NCBI GenBank assembly: GCA_036785705.1
Contig: JAWUZG010000084.1
Span: 13,715,501-13,779,500, forward strand
Direction: 5' to 3'
Length of the DNA: 64,000 nucleotides
DNA from: Acanthornis magna
Lineage: Eukaryota > Chordata > Aves > Passeriformes > Acanthizidae
Shown here: positions 44,752 to 56,077 of the stretch, one piece after another
How positions within the stretch are numbered: position 1 is the first letter of the stretch
How the letters are laid out: every line of letters starts with the position of its first letter
Translations under genes and position numbers: made by a program
The notes under the pieces: model-generated
What the model was told of the DNA's origin: nothing
Databases searched by the model: none
Seen by the model: the letters and a program-made list of their open reading frames with translations, nothing else

Positions 44752-44955
44752 GGTGAGCTCAGCTTCTCAAGCTGCAAAAGTGGGATAATGTTTACTTTGC
44801 TTCCAGGGGTGTGGAGGAATAATTAATTAATGTTTATGAAACGCTTTCAGATCCCTGAACAAGAGGGGTGAGATAAGCAGCAAGAGTTCATGAGGTAGGT
44901 GGAAAGCGTTATGATGAATTATTGCGATTCAAAGGTAAATTACTGTTATTGCTGC
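44752..44955 (+). repeat. Ancient CR1/L3 or MIR-type repeat tail
   Basis: The order of motifs matches the 3' part of old vertebrate CR1/L3-type elements: CTCAGCTTCTCAAGCTGCAA followed by GTGGGATAATG, then GGGGTGTGGAGGAATAATTA, TTAATGTTTATGAAACGCTTT and CAGATCCCTGAA, and finally a region with TTATTG runs. The familiar mammalian form reads CTCAGTTTCCCCATCTGTAA, then GGGATAAT, GTGAGGATTAA and AAGCGCTTTGAGATCC. Strongly decayed. Recognised from memory of the consensus; the exact family is uncertain. Confidence 0.65.
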
Positions 44956-47900
44956 CTAATGTGCAGACACAGCCATTAGCCTCTGACAATCTGATTTCTA
45001 ACTCTGTTAGCTCCTTTATCCCTCCTTCTTCCCAACAAAAGCGTGGTTTCATCTTCGCTACTTACACCCATTTGACTGTAATAACCTCATAAATCATGAG
45101 GGGCTGACCCTGGAGCAGCCAGCCCTGGTGCTGAGGCCTGCAGCAGGACAGCTTGCACCACTGCCAGGAGCTTCTTACCCGTGATGGCATCTGGGGGAGG
45201 CAGACCACTCTTCCTTTGCAATGGAGAGCATCCCCAGACACAGTCTCCCATCCAGCTTCAACCAGCAAATGTGCAAGGTGAGCTCCTTCAAAGCTTGATG
45301 GGAGTCAGGAGGTGAGAGTGCCCTGATGTGATCCCACCACTCATGGTTACCACCCCTCAGGTGGGTTGGGGAACATGTCCTTGCACACTCCTCTAGCCCA
45401 GCTTTGGCTTAGAAAGGCTTAAATCCCAGGAAAGACCTTGCACTGGCAATGGGCAGGAGTGCATGGGGGCAGTGACACAGTGAGCAGGCACACAGGAGCT
45501 CGGAACGGCTCCAAGCTGAGCTGAAAGCAGTCTTTAGGCAGTTTGGCCATCTTTGCCTGGAATCCAAAGTGAACCTGACCTGTTTTAAAGCAGTGTGAGT
45601 AATGTGAATCCTGGCCTGGTGTGAGCAGGTTTTTCTGGTTCTTGCTCCAACTTTTCCCCCTCCTTCCCTGCCTGGGCTCCCAGTTTCGAGCTGGGAGGGC
45701 ACCTGAGCCTGGCACAGCTTCCACCCTTCAGGACACCTTTTCCTCTCTCTGCCCATGCCATTTCCATTGGCCTCTAATTGCTTTTCCAACACTATGCCTC
45801 AGAAGCCACCTACCAGGCTGTGCTCTCAGAGCCCCCCCATTACACAGCCAGCTCCTTCAGCCTCACAGCCCTCTCACACCACCAGAGCTGGAGGTCCTCT
45901 CCCTCGCCTCACTCTGCTGGGGTTGCTGGTGCCAGCTGTCAGAGCACAGCACAGTCTTGCACCAGCTCTGTGCCTTGGTGGTACCCAAGTACCTTGGGCA
46001 GAAATGAGGAGGGTCCCAAGCCTGGATTGCCTCAGGTACTGACTTGGACATCCAAGAGCACCTCTACACACAGGCTCGTAAAGTACAAGCAAGCTTTCTA
46101 GTTTCTAACTGTCCTTTTTCTACTCAAACCCTTTTTTTTTTTTTTCCCAGCTAGGAAGACCAGGGTTATATATGAAGATCCCAGTTCACTAAGATAATTA
46201 CACCTTGGGTGGAACACAGCACTGAAGACTTAAGCCCCTGCAGGATTTAAGCCCAACTTTCAGTCCTGTTGAGTCAAAAGTCTTTGAAAAACAGGATTGA
46301 AGGCCTAAAATCATTCCAGTTCCTCTGTGCTTCCCTGGAAATCCCAGTCTGGTGGGAAAGCAGCGGTGCAATGAAGATAACAATAGTTATCCTTAGTTGA
46401 TCAAGTCCTAACTGGGTCCTATATGCTCCTGAAACACACAAATGATACCTAAACAGAGAGAAACAGAGATTTTTGTTTTCCTCCTTGATGAAATTTTGCA
46501 GTCTTTATTTTAATTTTAATGATAAATTGCAATCATCTTCAAGGGACTGATTGCTGATTAGATATTGATTTTAGGTGAAGATGTTATTTGTCAGCATACT
46601 TCATCTGCTCTCCATGTCCAGAGTACTCGAGTAGGATAGGTAATGTCAACTGGAATTCACTTGGAGAACCAAATAGAAAATAGATTTTATAACCTACTCT
46701 GCTAAGAATAAATAGGACCCAATACACTGCAAAGTAGTGCTGCCTTCTTAACTCAGGTTTTTCTAGTAACTACATAAATCATGCAAACAAAGTCGCTTTT
46801 CCATTTGTATGTTAGCAGCATGCCTGAAACAGAAATATCATCCAACAGATGCACATTCAGCATGTATCTTCCTTTCTATTGGAAAGTCAGTAAATTGGCT
46901 TTTGCTTCCATAGTGCTGAGCTCTTGGCAATTTTTGAGCACAGCCGTACTCAGCACACAGCAGGCAGCTCTAATAACAGGCGACCTAAGCAAAAAGGAGG
47001 ATTTAGACCGCCCTTGCTCACCGAGATTTTCCACCTCTTAATAGTCAATATTTGCCTTCAGGCTGTGGGTTAGTTAAAGAAGTCAGGCCAGCCCTGTACC
47101 AGCGAGGCTCTGCAAAGTGTTGCTCATCTCCTGCAGCGTGTGTGAACCAGGGCAGCCCCAAAACACACACAGCAACCCTGACACGTCACAGCACATGCAG
47201 TCCGCTCCAAACGGCGCTCTGGCGAGTCCTGTTTTCCTACCAAGCATCCCCCCTTTTCCCCCCAGGCATGGGAAACATGCCTGGCTGCCATTCAGAGTGG
47301 GGAACAACTGAAAAGCCAGAAATTTTAGACGGGATGAAACCTGGACTGTGTCGCCCTCAACAAGTGGGAGTTTTAGAAAACACCACCTTTGTGAAACCAG
47401 AGAGAGAATACAATACAGAGCCTGGCATGGGCAATGAAATATGTATGTACCTAGGACCTCATCCAGCCCTCTCCCGCTACTGTACCTCTTGCCTTTGCAT
47501 TCAAGGGGCACTGGATCTCATCCAAAAACGATGCAGGGGAACAAATGTAGCCCTGGCAACCCCACCGAGGGCAGGGAGGAACAAAGAGGACCCCCGGGCT
47601 GAATTTGTTTCTATTTTTAATCCTTATCTTTACCCATCACCCCCATGCATGGAAAGAGGCTTCTCAGCTGTATAGATTTGCATTGCTATGGGAGTTTGAA
47701 GTGATAAAACATTTGGCCTGCCTATTCAGAAGCAATTAGTGATTCAAAGCAGCCTGAGACATCTTAAAGGGGCCTGGTTTTCCAAGAGACAGGTGCTCTG
47801 AGCTGACTTCAGGGGAAAAGAAAGTTTTTCAGAAAAAAGAAGTCACTGGCTGCTTGAAAATACAGTTCCTTCAAGCCTTAGTGATGAAAAATAAATATTG

Positions 47901-50690
47901 CACAGAAAATTCCAGTTTAGGCTGGTAAAATCTGTGAGGAGGTGGGGAGAAAAGGCCTGATTTACAGGGCTGGTCGAAGTAATGGTTATCTATTTATTGA
48001 ACACATATAATTTATACTTTTATGGTATGGGTTTCCATGATTAATGCAGGCAGAGCCATCTCCCACTGAGGCTGCCATCCCAGCATGCCTGTCCCAACAC
48101 TATCAGCACCAAGACAAAATTTCTCACCCGCATCTCCTATCAAGAGAGGAAGTATTTTTTTGAGCATTGCTGCTCTTAGACTTCTAAATCTACCTCAGCA
48201 AAAGGGCAGCTTACCAGCCTTTAATCTGACTGCAATGACCAGCACATCCTTGCTGCCACTGTTGCTGGGCAAACTGAGGAAAGGAATGGGAGCTGTACCA
48301 CAGCCCATGCTGTCACAGGCTCTGGCAGGATGAAAAGCCCTGGAAAGGCAGAGTGAGGATGACTAGTTCTCAAAATCTGGGAAAAGGCAGGAAAACCCAT
48401 GCTAAGGGCAAGATTGCCCATGCAGAGACATCAGGGCACGACAAGCTGGTGTACAAATGTCCAATGCAGAGGAGAAAGCATCCATGCTCCCCCTGAAGGA
48501 GTTGTCTTGTGGTGTCATCCCCACGCAGCTCCTTTTCTCCCTTTATCACCAGGAGACAAAGTGGGTCCTGCAACAGGCAACTGAGAGCAAAGTGAGGCTT
48601 TTGCTTTGTGCTGTGGAGGTTCCAGCTTCTCTCTATCCCTGTGCTATCAAGTTATGCTGACACAACCACTGAATTGCTGGGTTCAGGAGAAAAAAGGGAG
48701 GAGGAAGAGATCTCTAACTTCCATCCGGAGGCGTCTTCTCCTCCCCACTCCACAGCACCTGGACTCCCTACAAAAGCATCCCAGTCAGCCAAAGTCGTTT
48801 CCACTACACGTGCCACGTTGCTCGGGGGCTGCTGCTGGGGCTTTGCCAGGCAGAGAACAGCACAAGAACATTGCAGGAAAGGGGGGTAGGGCTGAGTTTA
48901 AAAAAAAAAAAAAAAAAAAGAGGATTTCTTCCCGAGAGCACTTGAAAGCTAACAGGGCAGAGGGCCACAGCTGGCAGGGGATGCGTTTTAAACTGCTTTT
49001 TAATCTGAGAGCAGATATATCCATCACCATCTCTAACATCTGTCTGGCAAGCTGGATGGGTGGGGGCAATAATCTCCCAGGCTGTTACATGCAGACTAAG
49101 AGAGAAAGCAGGCAGCAGATCCATGCAGCAGATCCATTCAGCAGCCCTCAGGGGCTCCCAGGGCAAAGCACTGGTTGTGAGCAGGTGCTGCTCGGCCCCA
49201 GCAAGTGATGGAGGAACACCCAGGTGGTGCAGATAGGTCATCTTTCCCATAGTGCTGCAAGAATCAAATGCTCACTGGGAAATGAAAAAAATGAAAAAAA
49301 TACTCTCCACTACACGCAGCTCTGCAGGGCTTAGAGAACATCTCAGCCATGCAGCTCCAGGGCTGGCTTAGTGTGATTCAATGCAAGTCTCCAGCTGAGA
49401 TTAGGACCTGCAGCATGTACTTGCACATGTGTGGGGACATCTCCTAAACCAGCAGCTTTCAGGCTAGAGAATAGTAATGAGAGGCAAAAAATACTTCTTC
49501 CTATTTCCCAAACGTGAAATAAAACTCCCAGATCCAGCTTAAAAGCAAAATAAACAGCACATGGATAACAGCACACAGATATCAACCCTCATCTTCAGGC
49601 ACCTATTTATCTTCGTTCAGCTGATCCCAACTGGACTGATTTTTGCCCAAGCTACAAAGCATCAAAGGCAGAGGTGTGAATTGCAATCACTTTCCCAGGT
49701 CCCAGTCTGCTAAACCTGTACTTTCCTGCCCATGCAGAAATCACTTGGCCAAAACAAGGAGCCAGACCTGCAAACCTATTCCAGGTGCTCTTCAGAGTGT
49801 GCTACATGCGCAAGGATAACCGAGAATTAGGGCAAGGTCATAGGCACGTGCGGAATGCAAAAAGTGGCAGTAAGGAGAGAACCACAGGTGTTGTGGAAGA
49901 AGCCCAAGACACCTGTCTGGGGCTAAGCTTGGAAGATCCATCAGCCCTCACAGCATCTGCTGTGCTTCTTGTCTCCTCAACAGTAGCTGTTTGTGTGCAT
50001 ATCTCACTTTTCTTAGCACATACACATGCACCATCAGGTTTTAACTCCCACTGTTGCAAAGACATGTTAGAGATGTGACCCTGAAATGCTGGAAAGGTTC
50101 AGAAAGCAAAGCACAGTCACAGTTTACTTATTTAATCTTAAACTTCAGGGCTGTGCTGCTTTTTGAGTTGGCTGGTGAGGGACAAAGAGAGTACTAAAAT
50201 GCCAGAAGTTATCCCTCCAAATCCGGTGTCAGAGAGGATAAACAGAGTCTATTGGCAGCTACAGCAAGGACTTCCCTAGATCTTATAGGACCCTCAAGAC
50301 CATAGAGCAACCACCTGGAAAAATGCAGTAGACAAGAAAAAAGAGAAGGTACAGCAGGACCAGTAAGTCTGGAGGTGGTCCAGAAGACCATCTCCAACCC
50401 ACTCCTGGTACCACCACTTACCCCCTTCCTCCCAAAGGAAATTTCCGGCCACCCCGGTTCACTCGTGCGACAAGTTTTTCCTCCCCTATCTCTGCTCAGG
50501 TGTGACTATATCAGCTGTTTTTCAGCCAAGGGGATGCTTCACACAGAAGGGATCCAGAGACAAGCCTTGTAATTAGGACATGAGTGCCACCCACCAGTTA
50601 ACCCCTCCTCCTTCCTCATTTAGCCTGGGAAATATATAGCTAGGTTTGTTTATATTGCCCATACAACTTATCATTTGTGCATTCTGCTTT
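44956..50690. other. No gene recognised
   Basis: No splice-supported exon is found. T run near 46133-46145, A run at 48899-48919, and a short duplication (CAGCAGATCCAT) near 49115-49140. Open frames here lack splice context or recognisable residues. Confidence 0.45.
48899..48919 (+). repeat. Poly(A) tract
   Basis: A run of about 21 A following GAGTTT. No target-site duplication or source element is recognised. Confidence 0.85.
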
Positions 50691-50693
50691 CTG

Positions 50694-50905
50694 TCTTCAA
50701 AGCACTTCAGCAGGTGTTTTGCAAGCTTCTTCCCAACCCTCATGTGACAAAGGATTTGGACAGGGGATGGAAGGGGATCAGGGAAAAGGAAAGCGAAATA
50801 ATTTGCCCCAGAGCAAAAAGAGTTGGCAGTAGATCCAGGATCAACACTCAGCAGTTCTTCCTATGAATCCCATGCTCTGATCTTTGCCTGGTCCTCACTA
50901 CCTTC
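50694..50905 (-). repeat. Ancient CR1/L3 or MIR-type repeat tail, opposite orientation
   Basis: Read on the plus strand, CAAAGCACTTCAGCAGG, AACCCTCATGTGACAAAGG, GAAATAATTTGCCCCAGAGC, GTTGGCAGTAGATCCAGGAT and CCCATGCTCTGATC follow the order of an old CR1/L3 or MIR-type repeat in reverse orientation. Its usual form there contains GACTTGCCCAAGGTCACACA, AGAGCTGGGATTAGAACCCA and CCATGCTCT. Decayed but the order is clear; the family name is uncertain. Confidence 0.6.
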
Positions 50906-53900
50906 AGGTTCAAAACTGGTATTATGAAGCCTGGTGCTCATCTTGGTACCAGGGAGCAGGTTTCAAGGGATTTCCTTCTGGTCACACCCACTGGGCTGAG
51001 TGGTCCTGCACCAATGATTAAACTACATCATTTCAAACATCTATCAGTATTTTCTAAACCCATGATCACCATGCTTCCCTTAAGAGTGCCACAGGTAAGA
51101 GAAGGGAAAGATTCATCCGTTCATCCAAGCTGTTATTTTGGACTAGTTAAAGCAGGCAGTGGTGGGCTGACAGCCTGCACTCCCCTCTTCATCTTGGTGC
51201 AGAGAACTGGATCAAGGACTTGTCCAGCTGTAGAAAATCCCCAGGGGAGAAAAAGGTTATTTGTTTTTTTCTGCCGGACCAATGCCTCTGCATCAAGCTG
51301 TTGGAGAAATGCTTGTGCCAACAAAGAAGAAGGTGGAGTAGCAAGTGCTTGATCAGGCTGTGGAATGAGAACAGCTTAAACTCCTTTTCCCATCACTAGC
51401 CATAAAATTAGAGCAGCTCCTGCCGTGTCAATGGAACTTCAGCAGTCCAGACCAGCACTATAATTTCTATCAGCTTTTACCTGGAAATACCTGGTCCAAT
51501 TGCCCAAAATTCTTAATATATTGATAACCCTGCCACAGCTTTACTGTTGGCACTGCTGACCTGCTGAGCCCCTTAAATCATTGCTGGGCCAAGAGCAGTC
51601 CCTCTCCTGGGAGGTTCTGGGCCCACAAACTACTTATTTTCTCCCCATCACTGGAACAATCTTGTACTGGAGTTGGTTTTGCTGGTTTTGCTGCAATTTT
51701 TCTCTCTTGCTGCAGAGGGAGAGGAAAGCTCATTAAGACAGAGAGGAGACACACTCTCCATTTTTGTCTTTTAATCATGAGGCAAAATGAAAAGTTTCTA
51801 GCAGATAAAGAGCCACTCAACCAGAGCATTCTTGGTACCAGACCCACCTGAGGGGCACCTCCCTTGGGTGAGGTGAGAGCACTATCAGCCCCTTTTGCCC
51901 TATCAGTCCCTTTCCCCCTCCCTAAAACTTTTATTTGCTCAGTTCCTGTCATTGTGTGTCCGGGCTCTGCCCCTTGCTTTGCTTCAACCCTCCCAGATCT
52001 AAAACAGACATAAGGCATACAGCATCTTTCCCAAAGCCCTCCAGGATCAACTGACGAAGCATTGGAGGACTCCAGTGTCACCACTGCTTCGGGCATTACT
52101 CCTTTCTGGGGCAGGAGAGGCTGATGATTACAGAGATCGTCTCCAGCCCTCTCCTTCATGAGCAGGGAGGGCAAAGCAATTTTGGCTTCTCCAGTGCTGG
52201 GTATGCAGGGCAAACAAACACAAAATGCCAGGGCTGGAGACCGCAGGCGTTGGAGTGATGCAGCACTGGAGACAGCCTCAGACACTAGGGCCAGGTGAGG
52301 ACTACCAGATCCACATACATGCAGGCTGAGTAATATCCTGAGGAGCCCAAACATACATGGAAATGGCTGGGACTTGAGAAATCTTGCCCAAGGGCCAACG
52401 GGGCTCTAGCAAGTGACCGCACCAACTTATGTAGATCCCACATTCATTAAAAGTAAAATTACTGTCTCCCTTTAATAACAGCATTAATGATGTCTGCTCT
52501 CCTAGGAACCAGGATTGCTTGGACCTCACATCTGTGGAGGAAATCTGAGTTTACGGTGAAATCTTCTGGTGAGCGAGCTTTGCCAGGGTCCCTCTGCTAT
52601 CACGCCTCTCTGGTGTCTAGGAGAGGTTTGGTCTATGCCAGGCCTTCCCAGGGCCAGTGAGTGTCTGTCTTTCCTCCCCTCAAGACCCATTTCCATGACA
52701 CTTGTGGTGCCCTGAAGCAGAGCACCTCTACTTCTCAAGAGTGTTTAAAGGTTATGAAGAGAAGGAAGGGGCACACAAGCCCTACCACGACAGTCTTTCC
52801 TTTAAGAAAACGACAGGAAAGAAAACAGACCAAGCACTATTTCTCTTGGTGAGGAGAAGGGATAATTTCCTGTTCATGATTCAGTGCTGTCATGTGGAGA
52901 CAATGACTGTCCTTTATACTCCTCACAGCTTTGTCTTTAAAGCACTGCTCATGCCAGCACACCTCTCCAGGTAAGGTGCAATTACCTGGGAGTTCACTGG
53001 CTCATCACTAGCAATTACCCAGCTGCCCTGTGTCCTATCAACCCACCCTAATCACTACAGCCCTAAAACTGGTAGCTCCTACAGTAAATACCATCATTAA
53101 ACCGCTGGGAGTGAATTTACGACCAGCCACAGTGATTGCTTGCTGGGGTCACTGCAAACATGCAAACTGAACAGAAGGATTGTTATAAAATATGATCCCA
53201 CTCAAATAAAAGCAGATGCTACTTGTAAGCAACACGCACTGTTTATTCCATAAAATACCAGGAAAGACAAGTTATTTAATGACTATCTGGGAAAGTCCTG
53301 CTTCACTGGGGCTAATGTTCCCAGTTCATAAACTGCCTCGGCTGAATTGTTGGGGAGATACAGAGTGAGCTGAATTTGTTCCTGTTTATGGCCTGCAAGG
53401 TGTGGGTGTGTTTTCCCCTCTCTTGGGTTTCAGACTGACATTACTGTTCATGGGTTTAATAAAGCCTGAAGAATGTACTTGCCTTAACCCTTCAGAGAAA
53501 CAAATCTTATCTGAACTAATATGAGCAGGGAGAGCTGTTGGTCCAAGTAGGAACATCATCCAGTCCCAAACTGCTCAATTTTAAAACATGACTGTTGAAG
53601 AAAATAATTAAAATACCCAGTTTGTTTAATTCACCTTTAGTGAATTTTCAGGTTTATTTATTTTCACGTTCATCTAGGTCAAACCTCCTCTTACTACATG
53701 GGACAGATACAGTAACTTTTCTTAACTTTCATTTAGATACAAAAAACACCACTGATTCTCACAGATGTAGTAACTGGGTTTTCTAGGCAAAGCCTCTACT
53801 GCTGTAAGCCCACCACTCCAAAACTGTAAACTTTAGCAACACTGCAGTACGCAGGATTTTTTTTTTCTTTTTTAAACAGACAACTTGTGCTACCTACTCC

Positions 53901-55990
53901 CATTTAAACAGTGAAAAATTATGTATGTAGCAGGCATGACCCTTTCACTCTCTCTAATCCCCCCCCAGCCCCAGGACAAGCTGACTGTGCTAATCTTACC
54001 CCTCCAGGTCATCAGTGCGAATCCAGGTCAGCAATAACATGCTGCCAGCAAAGCCCTCTCTGCTCATTTTGTGATGTCCCTTTGCCTTTCCCTGCCACTG
54101 CGATGCCCAAGAACTGCTCTTCTACTACGAGCATGATGCTAGGAGGGATCTCCAAGTCTCATCATGCCTTTGGGTCCATGGGAAAGAATTGTTCAGGCAG
54201 ATCTTAGCCCTGTGCTCTAATAAATAACACAAGCTGTGATCCAAAAGTTCCTGGCATTGTTATCCCTCTTCATCCCCCACTTGCAGCAGCAAGACCTGAG
54301 TCGTGGCACTGCTTTTCAACGTGTGCCACGGAATCCATGCAGAACACCAGCCCTTCCACAAGCTCACCACCTGCCACTGAGCCAGGGAGCTCCTCCAGGA
54401 TGGCTGTTACCCTGTGGAGGTGGTTTCTCATCTTGGACAGCTTGGACCTGCCCTGTCATTAATGGCTGGCACATCTTTTCACAGGTATGTCTCTGCTAGT
54501 TTTGACAGGCGCAAAATGGGCTGCGCTGAGTGCTGCTCCCCATGCCGGCAAACATCTTCCCCCAGCCAGCTCCTCACATCTCTGCTCCCATCTTCCAGGT
54601 GGAGGAAAAAGCCTTTTCTTTACAGCACGCCCCCGCAATGCCCTTTGCTTTCCTGCACACAGCTGAGCCCTGGGGCTCCCTTCCCTCCTCACCCCCCAGC
54701 TCCAGAGGGACGGACACGCTGGCGGGTTGCGCTGAGGCAAAGGCAGAGCAGCTCTCCATCAGCAGGAAAAGCTGTTTCATTTCAATGTAAAGCCATCTTC
54801 TTCTAGCACATCTCAGAGCCCCGGGTGCCCTGCAGGGCTTCTGTGAGTTTGATTCATCAGGCGAACCCACAACTAGCCAAAATCACTTGCTCCGTGCTTT
54901 TGGGGCAAGAGAGCTGACTACACAGCTGTTGGAAGGCCCCTTGACTGCCCCCTCCCTGCACAGCTTCTCCCCAGGCATCCCCTCCACCGACACCACCGAA
55001 CGGTCACTTTCAAGACCCCCAAAGAGCAGTGATTTCCCCATCCCTACTCCCAGCTGAAACCGGCTCCTCCGCTGCCGTGTCTGTGCCGGAGCACAGGTGC
55101 CGGCTGAGCCACCGTGCAGAGTCACTGCCGGCAGCCACCTGACACCCACACTGGGTGAAACTCATCCCAGCTCCCAGGCTGGGGCTGGGGCACGGCCCGG
55201 CACCGCGCAGAGGGTACCTGGAGGAGGGCCAGCGGCCCTGCGCGCTGCTCCTCGCCCGCGATGCTTCCCAGCACCCGCCGTGCTCCCGGAGCCGAGTGGG
55301 GACGGGAAAGTCTGGCTCCTCTGCTTCTCGTTGCCAGGACACCTTGGCGTTCAAACCTGAGCTGGGACCAATCAGCCCCGGGGCTGGGGAGCACCAGCCC
55401 CACGTCATCCACTGCTGGCGTTGGTTTGAGCAAAAAAGCGTGACAGCGGTCACAGAGCCCGTGGGGAGCTGCCTTTGTGCGGGTGGGCTCTGCCCCCACC
55501 CCTGCCGCTTACTGGAAGCCTCTTCTGTCGGGCTGCGGAAAACAAAAGAGCCGTGGAGAAGGGAAGGGAAAAGAGCACTTCTCCCCAGCTGCCACAACTA
55601 CTTTTGCAAGCCTGGGTTCTTCTGCATGTCCTGTTTCTCCACCACCCGGCTCCAGCCCCGATGCCGGTGGTCCCCTCCCCAGGGAGATCCTGCGTGCAGG
55701 TCATCTCTGCTCGGGAGGAATGGAGCTTCCCCAGCACTGGCAGTGAGCTCCTTGTACCCCAGTGCACAAGGGCACTTCCATCTGCCTGTCTCTGCCACAG
55801 GTGGTGCAGCGTGGGTGTGGGCCCACAGATTCACGGCTCCAAGGATGCTTTCTGGCTTAGTTGCAGTCGCAGGGGCATTTCCTCTCCCGGCTAGCCCCTG
55901 CACAATGTTTTTTATGGAGCCCGGAACTGGAGCCTTAAGCCCCTCATGAGCACAGGGGACTCAGGTGCACAATGCAAACAGTCCATCCTT
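50906..55990. other. No gene recognised
   Basis: No recognised exon or RNA. A moderately CpG-enriched patch lies at about 55060-55500 without a convincing splice-linked gene. An open minus-strand frame at 51578-52354 is not supported by motifs. Confidence 0.4.
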
Positions 55991-56077
55991 TGTTAGGGAA
56001 ACTTTCCTGTCTGACCATTCAAGAAGAACTCTGGCCATCACACTCCCAAACGGTCAGACAGGAAAGTTTCCTTAACA
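55991..56077. repeat. Near-perfect 26-bp inverted repeat (hairpin)
   Basis: The left arm 55991-56016 (TGTTAGGGAAACTTTCCTGT plus CTGACC) and right arm 56052-56077 are reverse complements at 25 of 26 positions; the one difference would be a G:U pair in RNA. The loop is 35 nt. The arm contains the small palindrome GGAAACTTTCC. Neighbouring sequence shows no comparable symmetry. It does not match any microRNA I know. Confidence 0.95.

Noticed and set aside
47052..47675. 207-codon plus-strand frame
   Set aside because: No domain and no flanking splice or promoter signals that I can support.
51578..52354. 258-codon minus-strand frame
   Set aside because: No recognisable motif, no splice context and ordinary composition. 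Not supported as a gene by sequence alone.
55155..55949. 264-codon plus-strand frame near 55 kb
   Set aside because: Lies in a CpG-enriched patch where several frames are open. The product has no domain or conserved pattern.
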